A DNA stretch of 64,000 nucleotides. Source: Alistipes sp. (GTDB lineage: Bacteria > Bacteroidota > Bacteroidia > Bacteroidales > Rikenellaceae). Made by a program: the position numbers and the translations under genes. Location: assembly GCA_017536555.1 (NCBI GenBank), contig JAFXHE010000008.1, forward strand, positions 62,001-126,000. Reading direction: 5' to 3'. This document shows, in pieces, positions 16,791 to 26,150 of this stretch. Within the stretch, counting starts at the first letter, position 1; every line of letters starts with the position of its first letter. Under the pieces are notes generated by a model that saw nothing but the letters and a program-made list of their open reading frames with translations, was not told the origin of the DNA and did not search any database.

Positions 16791-19643
16791 ATGTTTAACC
16801 GATTAATGAGCAAAAAGATGAAGAAGATTTGGAATTTGATGCTTGTTGCACTGGTTATATTGGGTGCAGCAGCTTGTACCGAGAATGTTGACTCGGTAGA
16901 TTTAAAGAGCGAGGGCGTGTCGTTCTACGCAACTATTGGCGATGAGGACACACGTGCCTATATCGAGGATGAGAATGGTGACAAGAAGTGGAACACCGTT
17001 TGGGAGAATGGTGATATACTCGATGTGACTGCTGATGGTGAGACATTATACACATTCACATATAACTCTGCAACTGGCAAGTTCAGCTCTAATGATGAGG
17101 GCGCAACAAGCCTTATTGGAGAGAACGTAAAAATCCTTTCACAGACTGGTGGCAATAGAGACTCTAAAGCTGGCAAGAAGGCTTGGGCTATTAATACTAC
17201 TACAGTCGAGAATTTTACTCACAATGCGAAAGTTGAGCTTGAGGCAAGCACATCATTCTTCCGCTATACCTACGAGGGTGATAGCGATGTTACATTTGAG
17301 GTGGTAGTGACAGACGAGAATATTGACCCCAAACCTTGTGTCTTCCAGTATGGTGGTGACTCTTATGAGAGTGTTACTATCACGGGCGTTAAGGGCGAGA
17401 ACTTCGTTGGTTTCTGGCCCCAGGGCAATGACCTCGAGGCTAAACTCTCATACTCTATTGGTGGCGTAAAGTGCAAGGAGACAACTCTCAATCTTCGTCC
17501 AGGCAAGGTCTACAACCTCGGCACATTGGAGGGCCCGAAGATCTACTTCGTACCTAATGACGATTGGAAGCAGGCTGATGCTTGGTTCTCTGCTCACTTC
17601 TTCAACTCAAATGACGAGTCAGCAGACGTTAAGCTTACTGATGATAATGATGACGGCATCTACGAGTGCTTTGTTCCCGATGGTATGGAGAAGGTTCTCT
17701 TCTGCCGTATGAACCCTGCTCACAGCGAGTTTGGCTGGAATACTGATGATGATAACACCCACGTATGGAATCAGACTGGCGAACACGCAATTGGTGTAGC
17801 TCCCAACAACTACTACTACATTCTTGATTGGACTTCAGGTATGTGGGGCACCAAGGATGGCTATGTTCGTAACTTCGGCGTTGTAGGTATCGGCGGCGAC
17901 TGGGACACCGACCTAACGATGGCTCTTGACGGCGACTACTACTCTCGCAAGGGCGTTGCAATCGCAGAAGATGACCAGTTTAAGATTCGCGTTAACAGCA
18001 GCTGGGATGAGAGCTACGGTATGGGTGGCGATGCTACTGTTACAATTACCAAGGACACCAAGCTTACATTGGTTAAGGGTGGTCAGAATATGAAGGTTGA
18101 GGCAGGTACTTATGACCTATACTTCAGCGACAAAACAAAGGATTTCTTTGTAATGACCCCTGGCACAACACCTGCTGACCTTGAGAAGCCTATTGTATGG
18201 GTACTGACTGGCTCATTCAACGGCTGGAATGAAACCGCTTGCATTATGGCAGAGACAGCAACTGACAACCTCTTTGTTGCAGAGGATATTGAGCTTAAGT
18301 CAGGCGACGAGATCAAGGTTAAGGACTCAACAACTTGGGATACAAGCTATGGTGGAGGTATTACTAACCTCAATGCTAATAGCTGGATGAAAGCATATTT
18401 CAATGGTTCAAACATTGTGGTTGCCAAGAGTGGCACCTATGATGTATACTTCGAGTATATCAAGGATGGCGAGTTCAGCAAGATGTATCTTATGGAGGCT
18501 GATGCAGACCACTCAACCGCTACCGAGCAGACCGAGAATGGTGCTCTTATCCCCGATGAGACTCCCGAGGTTACACCTACCGATCTTGTTCTTGGCATCG
18601 TAACTTCTAAATCAGGCTGGGACGCATCATCAGCTCTTAATATGGTGGCATATAATGACGCTCACGCCTACTTTGGTCTTGAGCTCGCAGAGGGCGAGAC
18701 ATTTAAGATTGTTAAGGATAGCTCTATGGATGTAAGCTATGGCTATAACAGCACGATTGATACCAACGAAAACTATACCCTTGTAGAAGATGGCTCTGGT
18801 ATAGAGGTTGCAGCAGCTGGTGCTTACAACGTATATTTCAACTATTCTACCAAGGAGCTGACGGTTGAGGCTGCTACAGCCTACGATATATTCGGTATTG
18901 TTGGTGGTCATCAAGGCTGGAACACTGCAAGCAGAGATGCTTTATACTTGATTCCAAATACCAATACGTACGTAAGACAGAGTGTTACACTTACAGCGGA
19001 GGGTTTCAAGTTCTACGGCTCGACAACTAAAAAAGTAACTGTTGAGCACCCTGCTGTTACTACAGGCGAGGAGGGCGACTGGTATCTTGTGCCTAACAGT
19101 AACTGGAAAAAGGATAACGCTCGTTTTGCAATCTATTTCTTTGGCGATGGCGATATATGGGTTGATATGAAGGATGATAATGGCGATGGTATATATGTCG
19201 GCAACACTCCTAACAATGGTAAGAATTATACAAGCATGATATTCTGCCGTATGAACCCTGGCGCGGCTGCAAACAACTGGAATAACAAGTGGAATCAGAC
19301 TGGCGATCTTACTATCCCCACAAATGGTAATAACTGTTTCACTGTTCCCTCTGGCTGGTGGGATGGCGCAACAAGTAGTTGGAGTGTTCATACTCCCAAG
19401 GTTGAAGATGCTTGGACTGAAGAGGTAGATGAGGTTACAACATATTGGATAGGTAAGGAGAGTACAGATGTCATTACCAATTGGGTAACACGTTGGAGCA
19501 ATAGCGGTGGTAATGATAATATTACTCCTGACACCAGCAAGACTTATGATATCTACTTCAGTAAGGGAGCTGATCAGGATTGGGGCTTCGAGGTATACTA
19601 CACTGTACTTGAGAGTGGTAGCCCAATGCCTGAACTTAAATAA
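16791..19643 (+). CDS. Multimodular surface lipoprotein with SusE/F-like glucan-binding repeats
   Basis: A 950-aa lipoprotein (signal with lipobox GAAAC, Cys29). Residues about 35-248 form a fimbrillin-like N-terminal domain containing TRAYIEDE and WNTVWENGDILDV. Then come internal repeats: type A at about 252-356 and 765-868 (VPN..WK, then FCRMNP and WNQTG in both), and type B at about 362-456, 468-569 and 598-697 with a partial fourth at 698-750 (FKIRVNSSWDESYGMGGD, IKVKDSTTWDTSYGGG, FKIVKDSSMDVSYGYN). The type B pattern resembles starch-binding modules of SusE/SusF, so alpha-glucan binding at the cell surface is inferred. No SusC/SusD pair is adjacent. In-frame ATGs at 16806 and 16818 are alternative starts. 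Confidence 0.78.
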   Translation: MFNRLMSKKMKKIWNLMLVALVILGAAACTENVDSVDLKSEGVSFYATIGDEDTRAYIEDENGDKKWNTVWENGDILDVTADGETLYTFTYNSATGKFSSNDEGATSLIGENVKILSQTGGNRDSKAGKKAWAINTTTVENFTHNAKVELEASTSFFRYTYEGDSDVTFEVVVTDENIDPKPCVFQYGGDSYESVTITGVKGENFVGFWPQGNDLEAKLSYSIGGVKCKETTLNLRPGKVYNLGTLEGPKIYFVPNDDWKQADAWFSAHFFNSNDESADVKLTDDNDDGIYECFVPDGMEKVLFCRMNPAHSEFGWNTDDDNTHVWNQTGEHAIGVAPNNYYYILDWTSGMWGTKDGYVRNFGVVGIGGDWDTDLTMALDGDYYSRKGVAIAEDDQFKIRVNSSWDESYGMGGDATVTITKDTKLTLVKGGQNMKVEAGTYDLYFSDKTKDFFVMTPGTTPADLEKPIVWVLTGSFNGWNETACIMAETATDNLFVAEDIELKSGDEIKVKDSTTWDTSYGGGITNLNANSWMKAYFNGSNIVVAKSGTYDVYFEYIKDGEFSKMYLMEADADHSTATEQTENGALIPDETPEVTPTDLVLGIVTSKSGWDASSALNMVAYNDAHAYFGLELAEGETFKIVKDSSMDVSYGYNSTIDTNENYTLVEDGSGIEVAAAGAYNVYFNYSTKELTVEAATAYDIFGIVGGHQGWNTASRDALYLIPNTNTYVRQSVTLTAEGFKFYGSTTKKVTVEHPAVTTGEEGDWYLVPNSNWKKDNARFAIYFFGDGDIWVDMKDDNGDGIYVGNTPNNGKNYTSMIFCRMNPGAAANNWNNKWNQTGDLTIPTNGNNCFTVPSGWWDGATSSWSVHTPKVEDAWTEEVDEVTTYWIGKESTDVITNWVTRWSNSGGNDNITPDTSKTYDIYFSKGADQDWGFEVYYTVLESGSPMPELK

Positions 19644-19670
19644 TCTCTAACTATTACGTAGAGAATAGTA

Positions 19671-19702
19671 AATGCGACTCTTTTCGAAGGGTCGCATTTT
19701 TA
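19671..19702 (+). terminator. Intrinsic terminator after the SusE/F-like gene
   Basis: An 8-bp stem (19671-19678 with 19691-19698) followed by TTTTTATA. Confidence 0.8.
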
Positions 19703-19775
19703 TATACAACTAAAATGTAGAGGTTAAATATCCGCATTTTTATTCCTCAACAGTATAACGACACTACATTTTTAG

Positions 19776-19783
19776 TATATTTG
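19776..19783 (+). promoter_or_regulatory. -7 box of the ABC exporter operon
   Basis: TATATTTG ends 20 bp before the ATG of the ATPase gene. A -33 element is not evident. Confidence 0.55.
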
Positions 19784-19803
19784 TGGTGTAAATATCTAAA
19801 AAT

Positions 19804-20730
19804 ATGGAGACTATTCTCAAAATTGAAAATGTATCGAAAAGCTACACGGGGCACAAGGCTCTCGATGATGTGTCGCTGGAGATACCGCGTGGTGCCGTAT
19901 ATGGACTTTTGGGTCCCAATGGTGCTGGCAAGACAACGCTTATTCGCGTTATCAACCGCATAACAATAGCCGACGCAGGTCGCGTACTATTAGAGGGCAA
20001 GCCTCTCACAAATGATGACGTATTCCACATTGGTTATATGCCCGAGGAGCGCGGTCTCTACAAGAAGATGCGCGTGGGCGAGCAGGCCATATTCTTTGCA
20101 CGACTCAAGGGTCTCGACAAGCGCGAGGCAGAGCGTCGCCTGCGTGGCTGGTTTGAGCGTTTAGGACTCAAGGATTGGTGGGGACGCAAGGTGGAGGATC
20201 TCTCAAAGGGTATGGCGCAGAAGGTGCAGTTTATATCTACCGTAGTACACGAGCCCAAGCTCCTGATTTTTGACGAGCCATTCTCGGGCTTCGACCCCAT
20301 AAATGCCAACACGCTGAAGCAGGAGATTCTCGGACTACGCGACAGAGGTGCAACGGTGATATTCTCAACACACAATATGGCATCTGTAGAGGAGATATGC
20401 GACCATATAACGCTTATCAACAAGTCGCGCAACATCCTCTCTGGCTCGGTAGACGAGATACGTCGCACGGCAGGGGGTAACACCTTCACCGTAACACACC
20501 GCGCCGACCACGACACATTCACAACGGCAGTAGGCACATTGGCAGAGGTGTTGGGCGAGAGCCACGGCATTGTTGGCGGCTACAACGAGACAAAGATACA
20601 TATACCCAAAGATGAGGATGTACGCGAGGTATTTGCCCGCCTCAACGACAAGTGTGGCGTGCGCTCACTACAGGAGATGATGCCCTCGATGAACGACATC
20701 TTCATCCGCGCTGTAAATGGTACACTATAA
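19804..20730 (+). CDS. ABC transporter ATP-binding protein (NatA-like)
   Basis: A 308-aa cytoplasmic ATPase. Walker A GPNGAGKTT lies at about residues 38-46, the signature LSKGMAQKVQF at about 137-147, Walker B LLIFDEPFSG at about 157-166, and the H-loop histidine in FSTHNMAS. The extra C-terminal region (about 220-308) matches the DUF4162 extension of drug/sodium-type exporters. The permease gene follows after 20 bp. NatAB-like pairs export sodium or small molecules; the substrate here is unknown. Confidence 0.9.
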   Translation: METILKIENVSKSYTGHKALDDVSLEIPRGAVYGLLGPNGAGKTTLIRVINRITIADAGRVLLEGKPLTNDDVFHIGYMPEERGLYKKMRVGEQAIFFARLKGLDKREAERRLRGWFERLGLKDWWGRKVEDLSKGMAQKVQFISTVVHEPKLLIFDEPFSGFDPINANTLKQEILGLRDRGATVIFSTHNMASVEEICDHITLINKSRNILSGSVDEIRRTAGGNTFTVTHRADHDTFTTAVGTLAEVLGESHGIVGGYNETKIHIPKDEDVREVFARLNDKCGVRSLQEMMPSMNDIFIRAVNGTL

Positions 20731-20750
20731 CACCTAAAAACGACAACACT

Positions 20751-22034
20751 ATGAAGAAGATAGCTCTTATCATAATGCGCGAGTTCAACGAGCGCGCACG
20801 CAAAAAGTCGTTCATAATAACCACGCTCCTGATGCCTGTATTTATGATTGGTCTGATGGTGGCACCGTCGCTAATGATGCTATACAGCACAAGCGACCAG
20901 AAGCAGGTGGTGGTAATAGACAGATCGGGACAGGTTGCCGACAAGCTACAATCATCGGACGAGGTGCTGTTCGAGGTGAACAACACCCTCTCAAAGGTTG
21001 AGGCGTGTAGCACCTTTGGCGAGGATAGTGGCGTATTTGGCATCCTCTACATCGGTAGCGAGGTGGAGCAACGCGACTCGGTACAGCTTATAACAAACAG
21101 CTCGTCGTCGATGATACTCGAGGAGAATATCGCAATGCAGATATCGTCAATCATCGAGCAGGAGAAGCTCAAGGCATACAACATCGAGAACCTCGACCAG
21201 ATACTTGCTGACGTTGCCACAGAGATCGAGCTACGCACCTTTGTAAACAACGGCACAGGCGAGGAGGAGACGATGGAGTCTACGTCGTCGGGCATAAACT
21301 ACATTCTCGGTATGTTGCTCGGTATGTTGCTCTATATGGTGATTATCATCTATGGTCAGATGGTGCTTACATCTGTTGTTGAGGAGAAGTCGGGACGTGT
21401 GCTCGACGTGATAGTGACAAGCTGCACACCCTTCCAGATAATGATTGGCAAGATTCTCGGCATCGGTCTTGTGGCACTAACACAGATCGCCATCTGGGCA
21501 CTGCTCGTAATTAGCGCATCGAAGTTCTTGGTGCCCGCAGTGTTCTCGGCGGATGTGGTTGCTACAAGCGATATAATGCTTCAGAGCCTTGTTGGCACGC
21601 TCGGTGACACGGGCTACATAACAACATTGTTTGTATATCTGTTGCTCTTCATCCTCGGCGGCTTCCTGCTTTACGCCTCGCTATATGCCGCATCTGGCTC
21701 GGCGGTAGACTCGGTGCAGGATGGTCAGCAGTTCAACACGATTATTATGATGCCCATAATCTTGGCACTTATCGTGATGATGTCGGTATTCAACGACCCC
21801 AACTCGCCGCTTGCATTCTGGGCATCTATGATACCCTTCACATCGCCGATTGTGATGATTGCACGCATACCCTTCGGCATACCTATCTGGGAGATTATCG
21901 TGTCGTTGGTAGTGCTCTACGGCAGCTTCATCCTCACAACGTGGGTAGCTGCAAAGATATACCGCATAGGTATCTTTATGCACGGCAAACGTCCCACCTG
22001 GCGCGAGCTATGGCAATGGCTAAAGATGAAGTAA
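20751..22034 (+). CDS. ABC-2 type permease (NatB-like)
   Basis: A 427-aa inner-membrane protein. The start is the ATG at 20751 (MKKIALIIMREF); the open frame extends upstream to a GTG inside the ATPase gene, but that extension has no family resemblance. A first helix (about residues 22-45) is followed by a large extracytoplasmic domain (about 50-180), then about five or six helices to the C-terminus. The segment VVEEKSGRVLDVIVTSCTPF is the typical cytoplasmic loop of ABC-2 permeases of the NatB/DUF3526 type. It pairs with the ATPase directly upstream. Confidence 0.88.
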   Translation: MKKIALIIMREFNERARKKSFIITTLLMPVFMIGLMVAPSLMMLYSTSDQKQVVVIDRSGQVADKLQSSDEVLFEVNNTLSKVEACSTFGEDSGVFGILYIGSEVEQRDSVQLITNSSSSMILEENIAMQISSIIEQEKLKAYNIENLDQILADVATEIELRTFVNNGTGEEETMESTSSGINYILGMLLGMLLYMVIIIYGQMVLTSVVEEKSGRVLDVIVTSCTPFQIMIGKILGIGLVALTQIAIWALLVISASKFLVPAVFSADVVATSDIMLQSLVGTLGDTGYITTLFVYLLLFILGGFLLYASLYAASGSAVDSVQDGQQFNTIIMMPIILALIVMMSVFNDPNSPLAFWASMIPFTSPIVMIARIPFGIPIWEIIVSLVVLYGSFILTTWVAAKIYRIGIFMHGKRPTWRELWQWLKMK

Positions 22035-22050
22035 AGATTACTGTGTAACC

Positions 22051-22103
22051 AAAAGTGCCACCGACAGGCTGTACGTCACGTACTTCGCGTCGGTGGCACT
22101 TTT
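22051..22103. terminator. Bidirectional terminator between the ABC exporter and the KdsC-like gene
   Basis: A 15-bp perfect stem (22051-22065 with 22089-22103) with A and T tracts on both sides lies between convergent genes. Confidence 0.8.
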
Positions 22104-22141
22104 ATTATAGCGGCAGGTGTGCAGGTGGCACTCTCTACGAC

Positions 22142-22678
22142 CTATCGTGAGGGCACTCCCAACACGCCCTTGGTATTCTTTGCCCAGTTGCCTTGAGCGC
22201 GTAACACCTGCTCGATAATATCGCGCACGGCACCACGGCCACCATCAAACTCCGACACATAGCGCGAAGCCTCGATAACCTCCATACAGGCATCGGCAGG
22301 ACATACAGGGATGCCCACAAGGCGCATACACTCCAAATCGGGGATGTCATCGCCCATATATATCACATTCTCGGGGTTCAGCTTATAGTCGCTCATAAAC
22401 TCGTTTATGGCGGCAATCTTATCCATACAGTTTAGATACATACGCTCGACACCAAGCAGCTCCATACGGCGGCGCAACATATCGCCACGACCACCCGAGA
22501 TTATACATATCTTGTAGCCCTCACGGATAGCGTACGCCATAGCATATCCATCTTTAGCGAAGTAGCGACGCACAAAATCGCCATCAGGCGTAGGCGAGAG
22601 CGTACCATCGGTCATCACGCCATCGACATCGAAGACAAATGCCTCGACACGAGCTATATCCTCTTTGAAGTTTCCCAT
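22142..22678 (-). CDS. HAD-superfamily phosphatase, KdsC-like
   Basis: A 178-aa protein with the HAD motifs DVDGVMTDG (about residues 17-25), SGG in CIISGGRGD and GDDIPD (about 108-113). The size and the short C0-type fold match 3-deoxy-D-manno-octulosonate 8-phosphate phosphatase (KdsC), which makes Kdo for lipopolysaccharide, acting in the cytoplasm as a tetramer. In this phylum related HADs also act on other keto-sugar phosphates, so kdsC is not assigned firmly. The gene overlaps the DUF2520 gene by 25 bp, the last link in a chain of overlapping minus-strand genes. Confidence 0.82.
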   Translation of the reverse strand: MGNFKEDIARVEAFVFDVDGVMTDGTLSPTPDGDFVRRYFAKDGYAMAYAIREGYKICIISGGRGDMLRRRMELLGVERMYLNCMDKIAAINEFMSDYKLNPENVIYMGDDIPDLECMRLVGIPVCPADACMEVIEASRYVSEFDGGRGAVRDIIEQVLRAQGNWAKNTKGVLGVPSR

Positions 22679-23469
22679 ATCAGTTCTGTTAATTCGTTAT
22701 ATATACGTTGTAATTGAGGCTTATGCCGTAGCATCTCTATATGTTTACCGCACACCTCGCGGTCATTGCGCACAGCAGGCCCTGTCTGCACACTACGCGG
22801 GTTACGGCTCGCCACCGCCTTGGCTGCGGTCTCCAGAATTAGTGGTTTAAGTATCTCAAAGTCGAGACCCGCCTCCGAGACAATATCCATAGCCTCGCCA
22901 TAGAGGGCGTTGACAAAGTTGTTGACGACAACGCCAGCAAGGTGGATGACACGTCGACGCTCGGAGTCTGCATACTCCACACGCGAGGTTATACAGCGCG
23001 CAAAATCGGTAAGTTTGTCGCGCACATCGTCACGCTCTGCCTCAATGAATATTGGCACCTCGTCGAGCCGAATGTCGCGTCCTCGGCTAAAGCTCTGAAA
23101 GGCGTAAAGGATACCACGACGACCACCCCTCTCGGGAAGCACACTCAAAGGCACACTGCCTGCGGTATGCACCACGATAGCATCCTCGGCGAATGGCAAC
23201 GAGGCTGCCACATCGCCTATCGAGCGGTCACTAACAGCTATGATGTATATCTCTGCTGCGGCAAGCTCCGCGCGCTTGTCTGTCCATACAGTACCCGTCA
23301 TATCGGCAAGCTCTCGACCACGCTCACCATTGCGTGCGTATATCTGGCAGAGGTCGACACAACCGTTGCGAGCGAGGTTGCGTGCAAGACTCTCGGCAAC
23401 ATTGCCAGAGCCTATTACCACAACACGCACTCGCTTGTCGCGCGCCACAATATCATCTCTTCTCTTCAT
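22654..23469 (-). CDS. Rossmann-fold / DUF2520 domain protein
   Basis: A 271-aa protein. The N-terminal dinucleotide-binding loop VIGSGNVAESLA (about residues 18-29) and HTAGSVPLS mark a Rossmann domain related to pyrroline-5-carboxylate and F420-dependent NADP reductases. The second half is helical (HLAGVVVNNFVNALYGEAMD), matching DUF2520. The reaction is unknown. It overlaps both neighbours (25 bp with the KdsC-like gene, 17 bp with the methyltransferase gene), so the three are surely co-transcribed. Confidence 0.82.
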   Translation of the reverse strand: MKRRDDIVARDKRVRVVVIGSGNVAESLARNLARNGCVDLCQIYARNGERGRELADMTGTVWTDKRAELAAAEIYIIAVSDRSIGDVAASLPFAEDAIVVHTAGSVPLSVLPERGGRRGILYAFQSFSRGRDIRLDEVPIFIEAERDDVRDKLTDFARCITSRVEYADSERRRVIHLAGVVVNNFVNALYGEAMDIVSEAGLDFEILKPLILETAAKAVASRNPRSVQTGPAVRNDREVCGKHIEMLRHKPQLQRIYNELTELIWETSKRI

Positions 23470-24646
23470 CTCTTTGCAAAGGTAATGATTTAAGTCGAAT
23501 AACCCAATTTTCAGACTCTATGCTCGTCAATGCGAGGTGTACATCGCCTCCTGCCCGCACACCTAATGCCTTACGTGCGCCATCTACCGAAAGCGACGTG
23601 TCGCGCTTTGATATCTCAACGCCCAATCCTCGCAACGCGCGCTTAAGCTCCTTGGGACGATAACGCTCGATGCTGTCAATGGCATACACCCTGCCGAGAA
23701 TACCCTCTGCGGGGCGTTCACGGCAAAACAGATAGCCGTTATTGCTCCATATCGAGCCGTATGGCGACATCGCTGCCACCGCAACACGTGCCTTCTGCAA
23801 GGCGACATCGGGCATCACAAGATACCGCCAGTCGCCCTCCTTAAACGTCTCCGCGGTGGGTTGCATCTGCATTGCTGCACGCTCAAAACTGCACTCGCCA
23901 CAGCCTATGGCGACAGCGCGCACAACATCCTTATCGGCGTGTGTATATACATTTACCTCCTTGCACTCTCCGCCAAGCGACACCACCTCCACCTCGGCAG
24001 GCGACCACACACGAAATGCCTCCTCACAATCGAACAGCGGCGACAGCTTAACAGCAATGCGCGAAGCTATCTCACATAGGCGCGGCATAAGAGCTACCAC
24101 ATCGGGCGAACAATCCTCCACGCGCACCAGCTTACGCCCCGTATCCGAGCGACGGTCAGGGTCGATATAGACCCAATCGAAGTGGTCACAGCACTCTGCC
24201 ACATACTCCTCTGCCGAGGCTGTGACAACGGTGACGTTGCCAACACCCAATAGCGATAGGTTGTAGCGCACAATCTCGGCAAGCACACCATTACGCTCAA
24301 CGGCCACAACACGCCTAAAACGCTTGGCAAGAGAGAGTGTATCTATGCCCAAACCACACGTCAGGTCGAGCACCGACCCTCCCTCGATAGGCTTACGCCA
24401 GGCACACTCCTCGCTCGACGACTGCTCAAAGGCAAGCGACGGGATGATGCAGCGCGCGGCATACATCTGCGGTAGCTTATGGCGTGCGCGTTGCAGATAC
24501 TTAATCTGCGTAGCTACGAGTGACGCGTGTGGAATATGTCTGTCGAGAGCAACCTGTAATGGGTCGCGCTCGATATTTTCGTCTATTATCCTACGTAGCT
24601 CATCGCTGCGCAATAGTTCAAAGTCTGCCAGTGTCATCATACTCAT
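23453..24646 (-). CDS. SAM-dependent methyltransferase with THUMP-like domain
   Basis: A 397-aa protein. An N-terminal helical region is followed by a class I methyltransferase fold: motif I VLDLTCGLGIDTLSLA (about residues 90-105), an acidic residue in AVERN, and motif IV VYIDPDRRS. The last part (about 290-385) matches the THUMP-like C-terminal domain of an uncharacterised Bacteroidota group. These features suggest an RNA substrate, but the target is not known. It overlaps ComEC by 29 bp and the DUF2520 gene by 17 bp. Confidence 0.8.
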   Translation of the reverse strand: MSMMTLADFELLRSDELRRIIDENIERDPLQVALDRHIPHASLVATQIKYLQRARHKLPQMYAARCIIPSLAFEQSSSEECAWRKPIEGGSVLDLTCGLGIDTLSLAKRFRRVVAVERNGVLAEIVRYNLSLLGVGNVTVVTASAEEYVAECCDHFDWVYIDPDRRSDTGRKLVRVEDCSPDVVALMPRLCEIASRIAVKLSPLFDCEEAFRVWSPAEVEVVSLGGECKEVNVYTHADKDVVRAVAIGCGECSFERAAMQMQPTAETFKEGDWRYLVMPDVALQKARVAVAAMSPYGSIWSNNGYLFCRERPAEGILGRVYAIDSIERYRPKELKRALRGLGVEISKRDTSLSVDGARKALGVRAGGDVHLALTSIESENWVIRLKSLPLQRDEEKR

Positions 24647-26150
24647 ATTCAGGTATAATTATCTTCTTCTCGCGCCTAACCGACATAACAACAATAGTTA
24701 TAACAGCATAGACAACATAGCACGCCACAACGCCTGACAACGGGAGTGTGTACTCCACTGACGCATAGCGAAGCAACGATGCGCCGTGCACAATCATATT
24801 TTGAATGCCCGCAGCCCACTCGGCGACAGCCACAAAGAGCGTAGCTACAGACTGCGGAAGCATAAGAGCCAAGACCCCACCACCGACAATTATATATGCC
24901 GTAAATAGTGCTATAGGGGTTACAAAAACACCCACAAGCGGGATGTTACCAAAGGTATGCGAGATGATGGGCAACGTCCACAATGTGGCTGCGACACCTA
25001 TTATCAGCGTCGAGCACACCCACCGTGACAACTGATACACCCTCAAACTACGTATCGCAGGCACAGCCCATACAACAATTCCCAAGACAGCAGCTACCGA
25101 CAGCTGAAAACTTATATCAAAGATATAGTCTGGGCGATATAGTATCATTGCAAATATTGCAAAACCCATAGCATTCAGCGAGTTATACTGCGCCGACAGA
25201 AAATATGAGAGCTGCAACACACTCAACATCATAGCAGCACGCACCACCGAGGGTGAAGCACCACTAACGGCAACAAAGAGCCATAATAGAGCGATGACGA
25301 TTAGGTTGCGAAGCCTATGACCACGATGTATATACACTAATGGCAATAGCAACACATTTGCAACAAGTGCCACCACACCGAGGTGCAGTCCCGACACAGC
25401 CATAAGGTGTGCCATACCCGTATGCGAGTAGTCATCGCTTACACGTCGTGGAATATTGGCACGCGACCCCACGACCATAGCCTCTACCGTGGCGTGCGAC
25501 ACACTATCAGCGACATAGCACGACAACTTATTCAGCGCACGATGCTGAAGAGTTAACCTATCATACGGCTCAACATCAATGATGTTATAGTTGGCGATGC
25601 TCACGCCACCAACATAGCCGCGACGACGTAACAGCTCGTTATACCCCTCATAACGCGACATACGCTCCACAAGTGTTGATACCACAGTCACACGCGCACC
25701 CTCACTGACACTGTCGCAGCGCAGCCACATCTGCACACGGTCATTTGCCGACCGCCACTCGCCATCATCTGCCCACGACACAACGCGCCCCTCTGCCACA
25801 CGGTAGCCATCGCGCACTGCGGGAACGCCGCGCACCTCAATTACCATCTCCAACACCCTATCATACGGAATATTAGTGCAGGGTGCTCGTAGCTCGGCAA
25901 CGATATAACCCGTCATCGTGAGGGCTGCGGTGATATATAGCAACGCTGTGCGCGACTCTATAAGTAGCCACGACATAATTATCGTAAGCGACCACGACAC
26001 CACCACAAGCCACATCGGGAAGTAGTAGTTGTCGGCAAGCACAACGCCCGCAACAAAGGGTATGAGCGCGACAAACAGGGGCATAGAGCGCGCTCTACGC
26101 CCGAGCTGTTCAAGACTTAAACGATTATGCCAATGGACGTATGCGGACAT
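24618..26150 (-). CDS. ComEC/Rec2-family membrane protein without the C-terminal MBL domain
   Basis: A 510-aa inner-membrane protein. An N-terminal DUF4131-like part with hydrophobic helices (about residues 25-85) precedes a soluble region (OB-like, about 95-190) and the competence domain with HLMAVSGLHLG (about 225-235) and many helices. ComEC conducts one DNA strand across the inner membrane in natural transformation. The protein ends after the membrane domain and lacks the metallo-beta-lactamase domain of Bacillus ComEC, as is usual in this phylum. I start at ATG 26150, since the open frame continues only to a GTG further upstream. It overlaps genes at both ends. No other competence genes are nearby. 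Confidence 0.85.
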   Translation of the reverse strand: MSAYVHWHNRLSLEQLGRRARSMPLFVALIPFVAGVVLADNYYFPMWLVVVSWSLTIIMSWLLIESRTALLYITAALTMTGYIVAELRAPCTNIPYDRVLEMVIEVRGVPAVRDGYRVAEGRVVSWADDGEWRSANDRVQMWLRCDSVSEGARVTVVSTLVERMSRYEGYNELLRRRGYVGGVSIANYNIIDVEPYDRLTLQHRALNKLSCYVADSVSHATVEAMVVGSRANIPRRVSDDYSHTGMAHLMAVSGLHLGVVALVANVLLLPLVYIHRGHRLRNLIVIALLWLFVAVSGASPSVVRAAMMLSVLQLSYFLSAQYNSLNAMGFAIFAMILYRPDYIFDISFQLSVAAVLGIVVWAVPAIRSLRVYQLSRWVCSTLIIGVAATLWTLPIISHTFGNIPLVGVFVTPIALFTAYIIVGGGVLALMLPQSVATLFVAVAEWAAGIQNMIVHGASLLRYASVEYTLPLSGVVACYVVYAVITIVVMSVRREKKIIIPEYEYDDTGRL

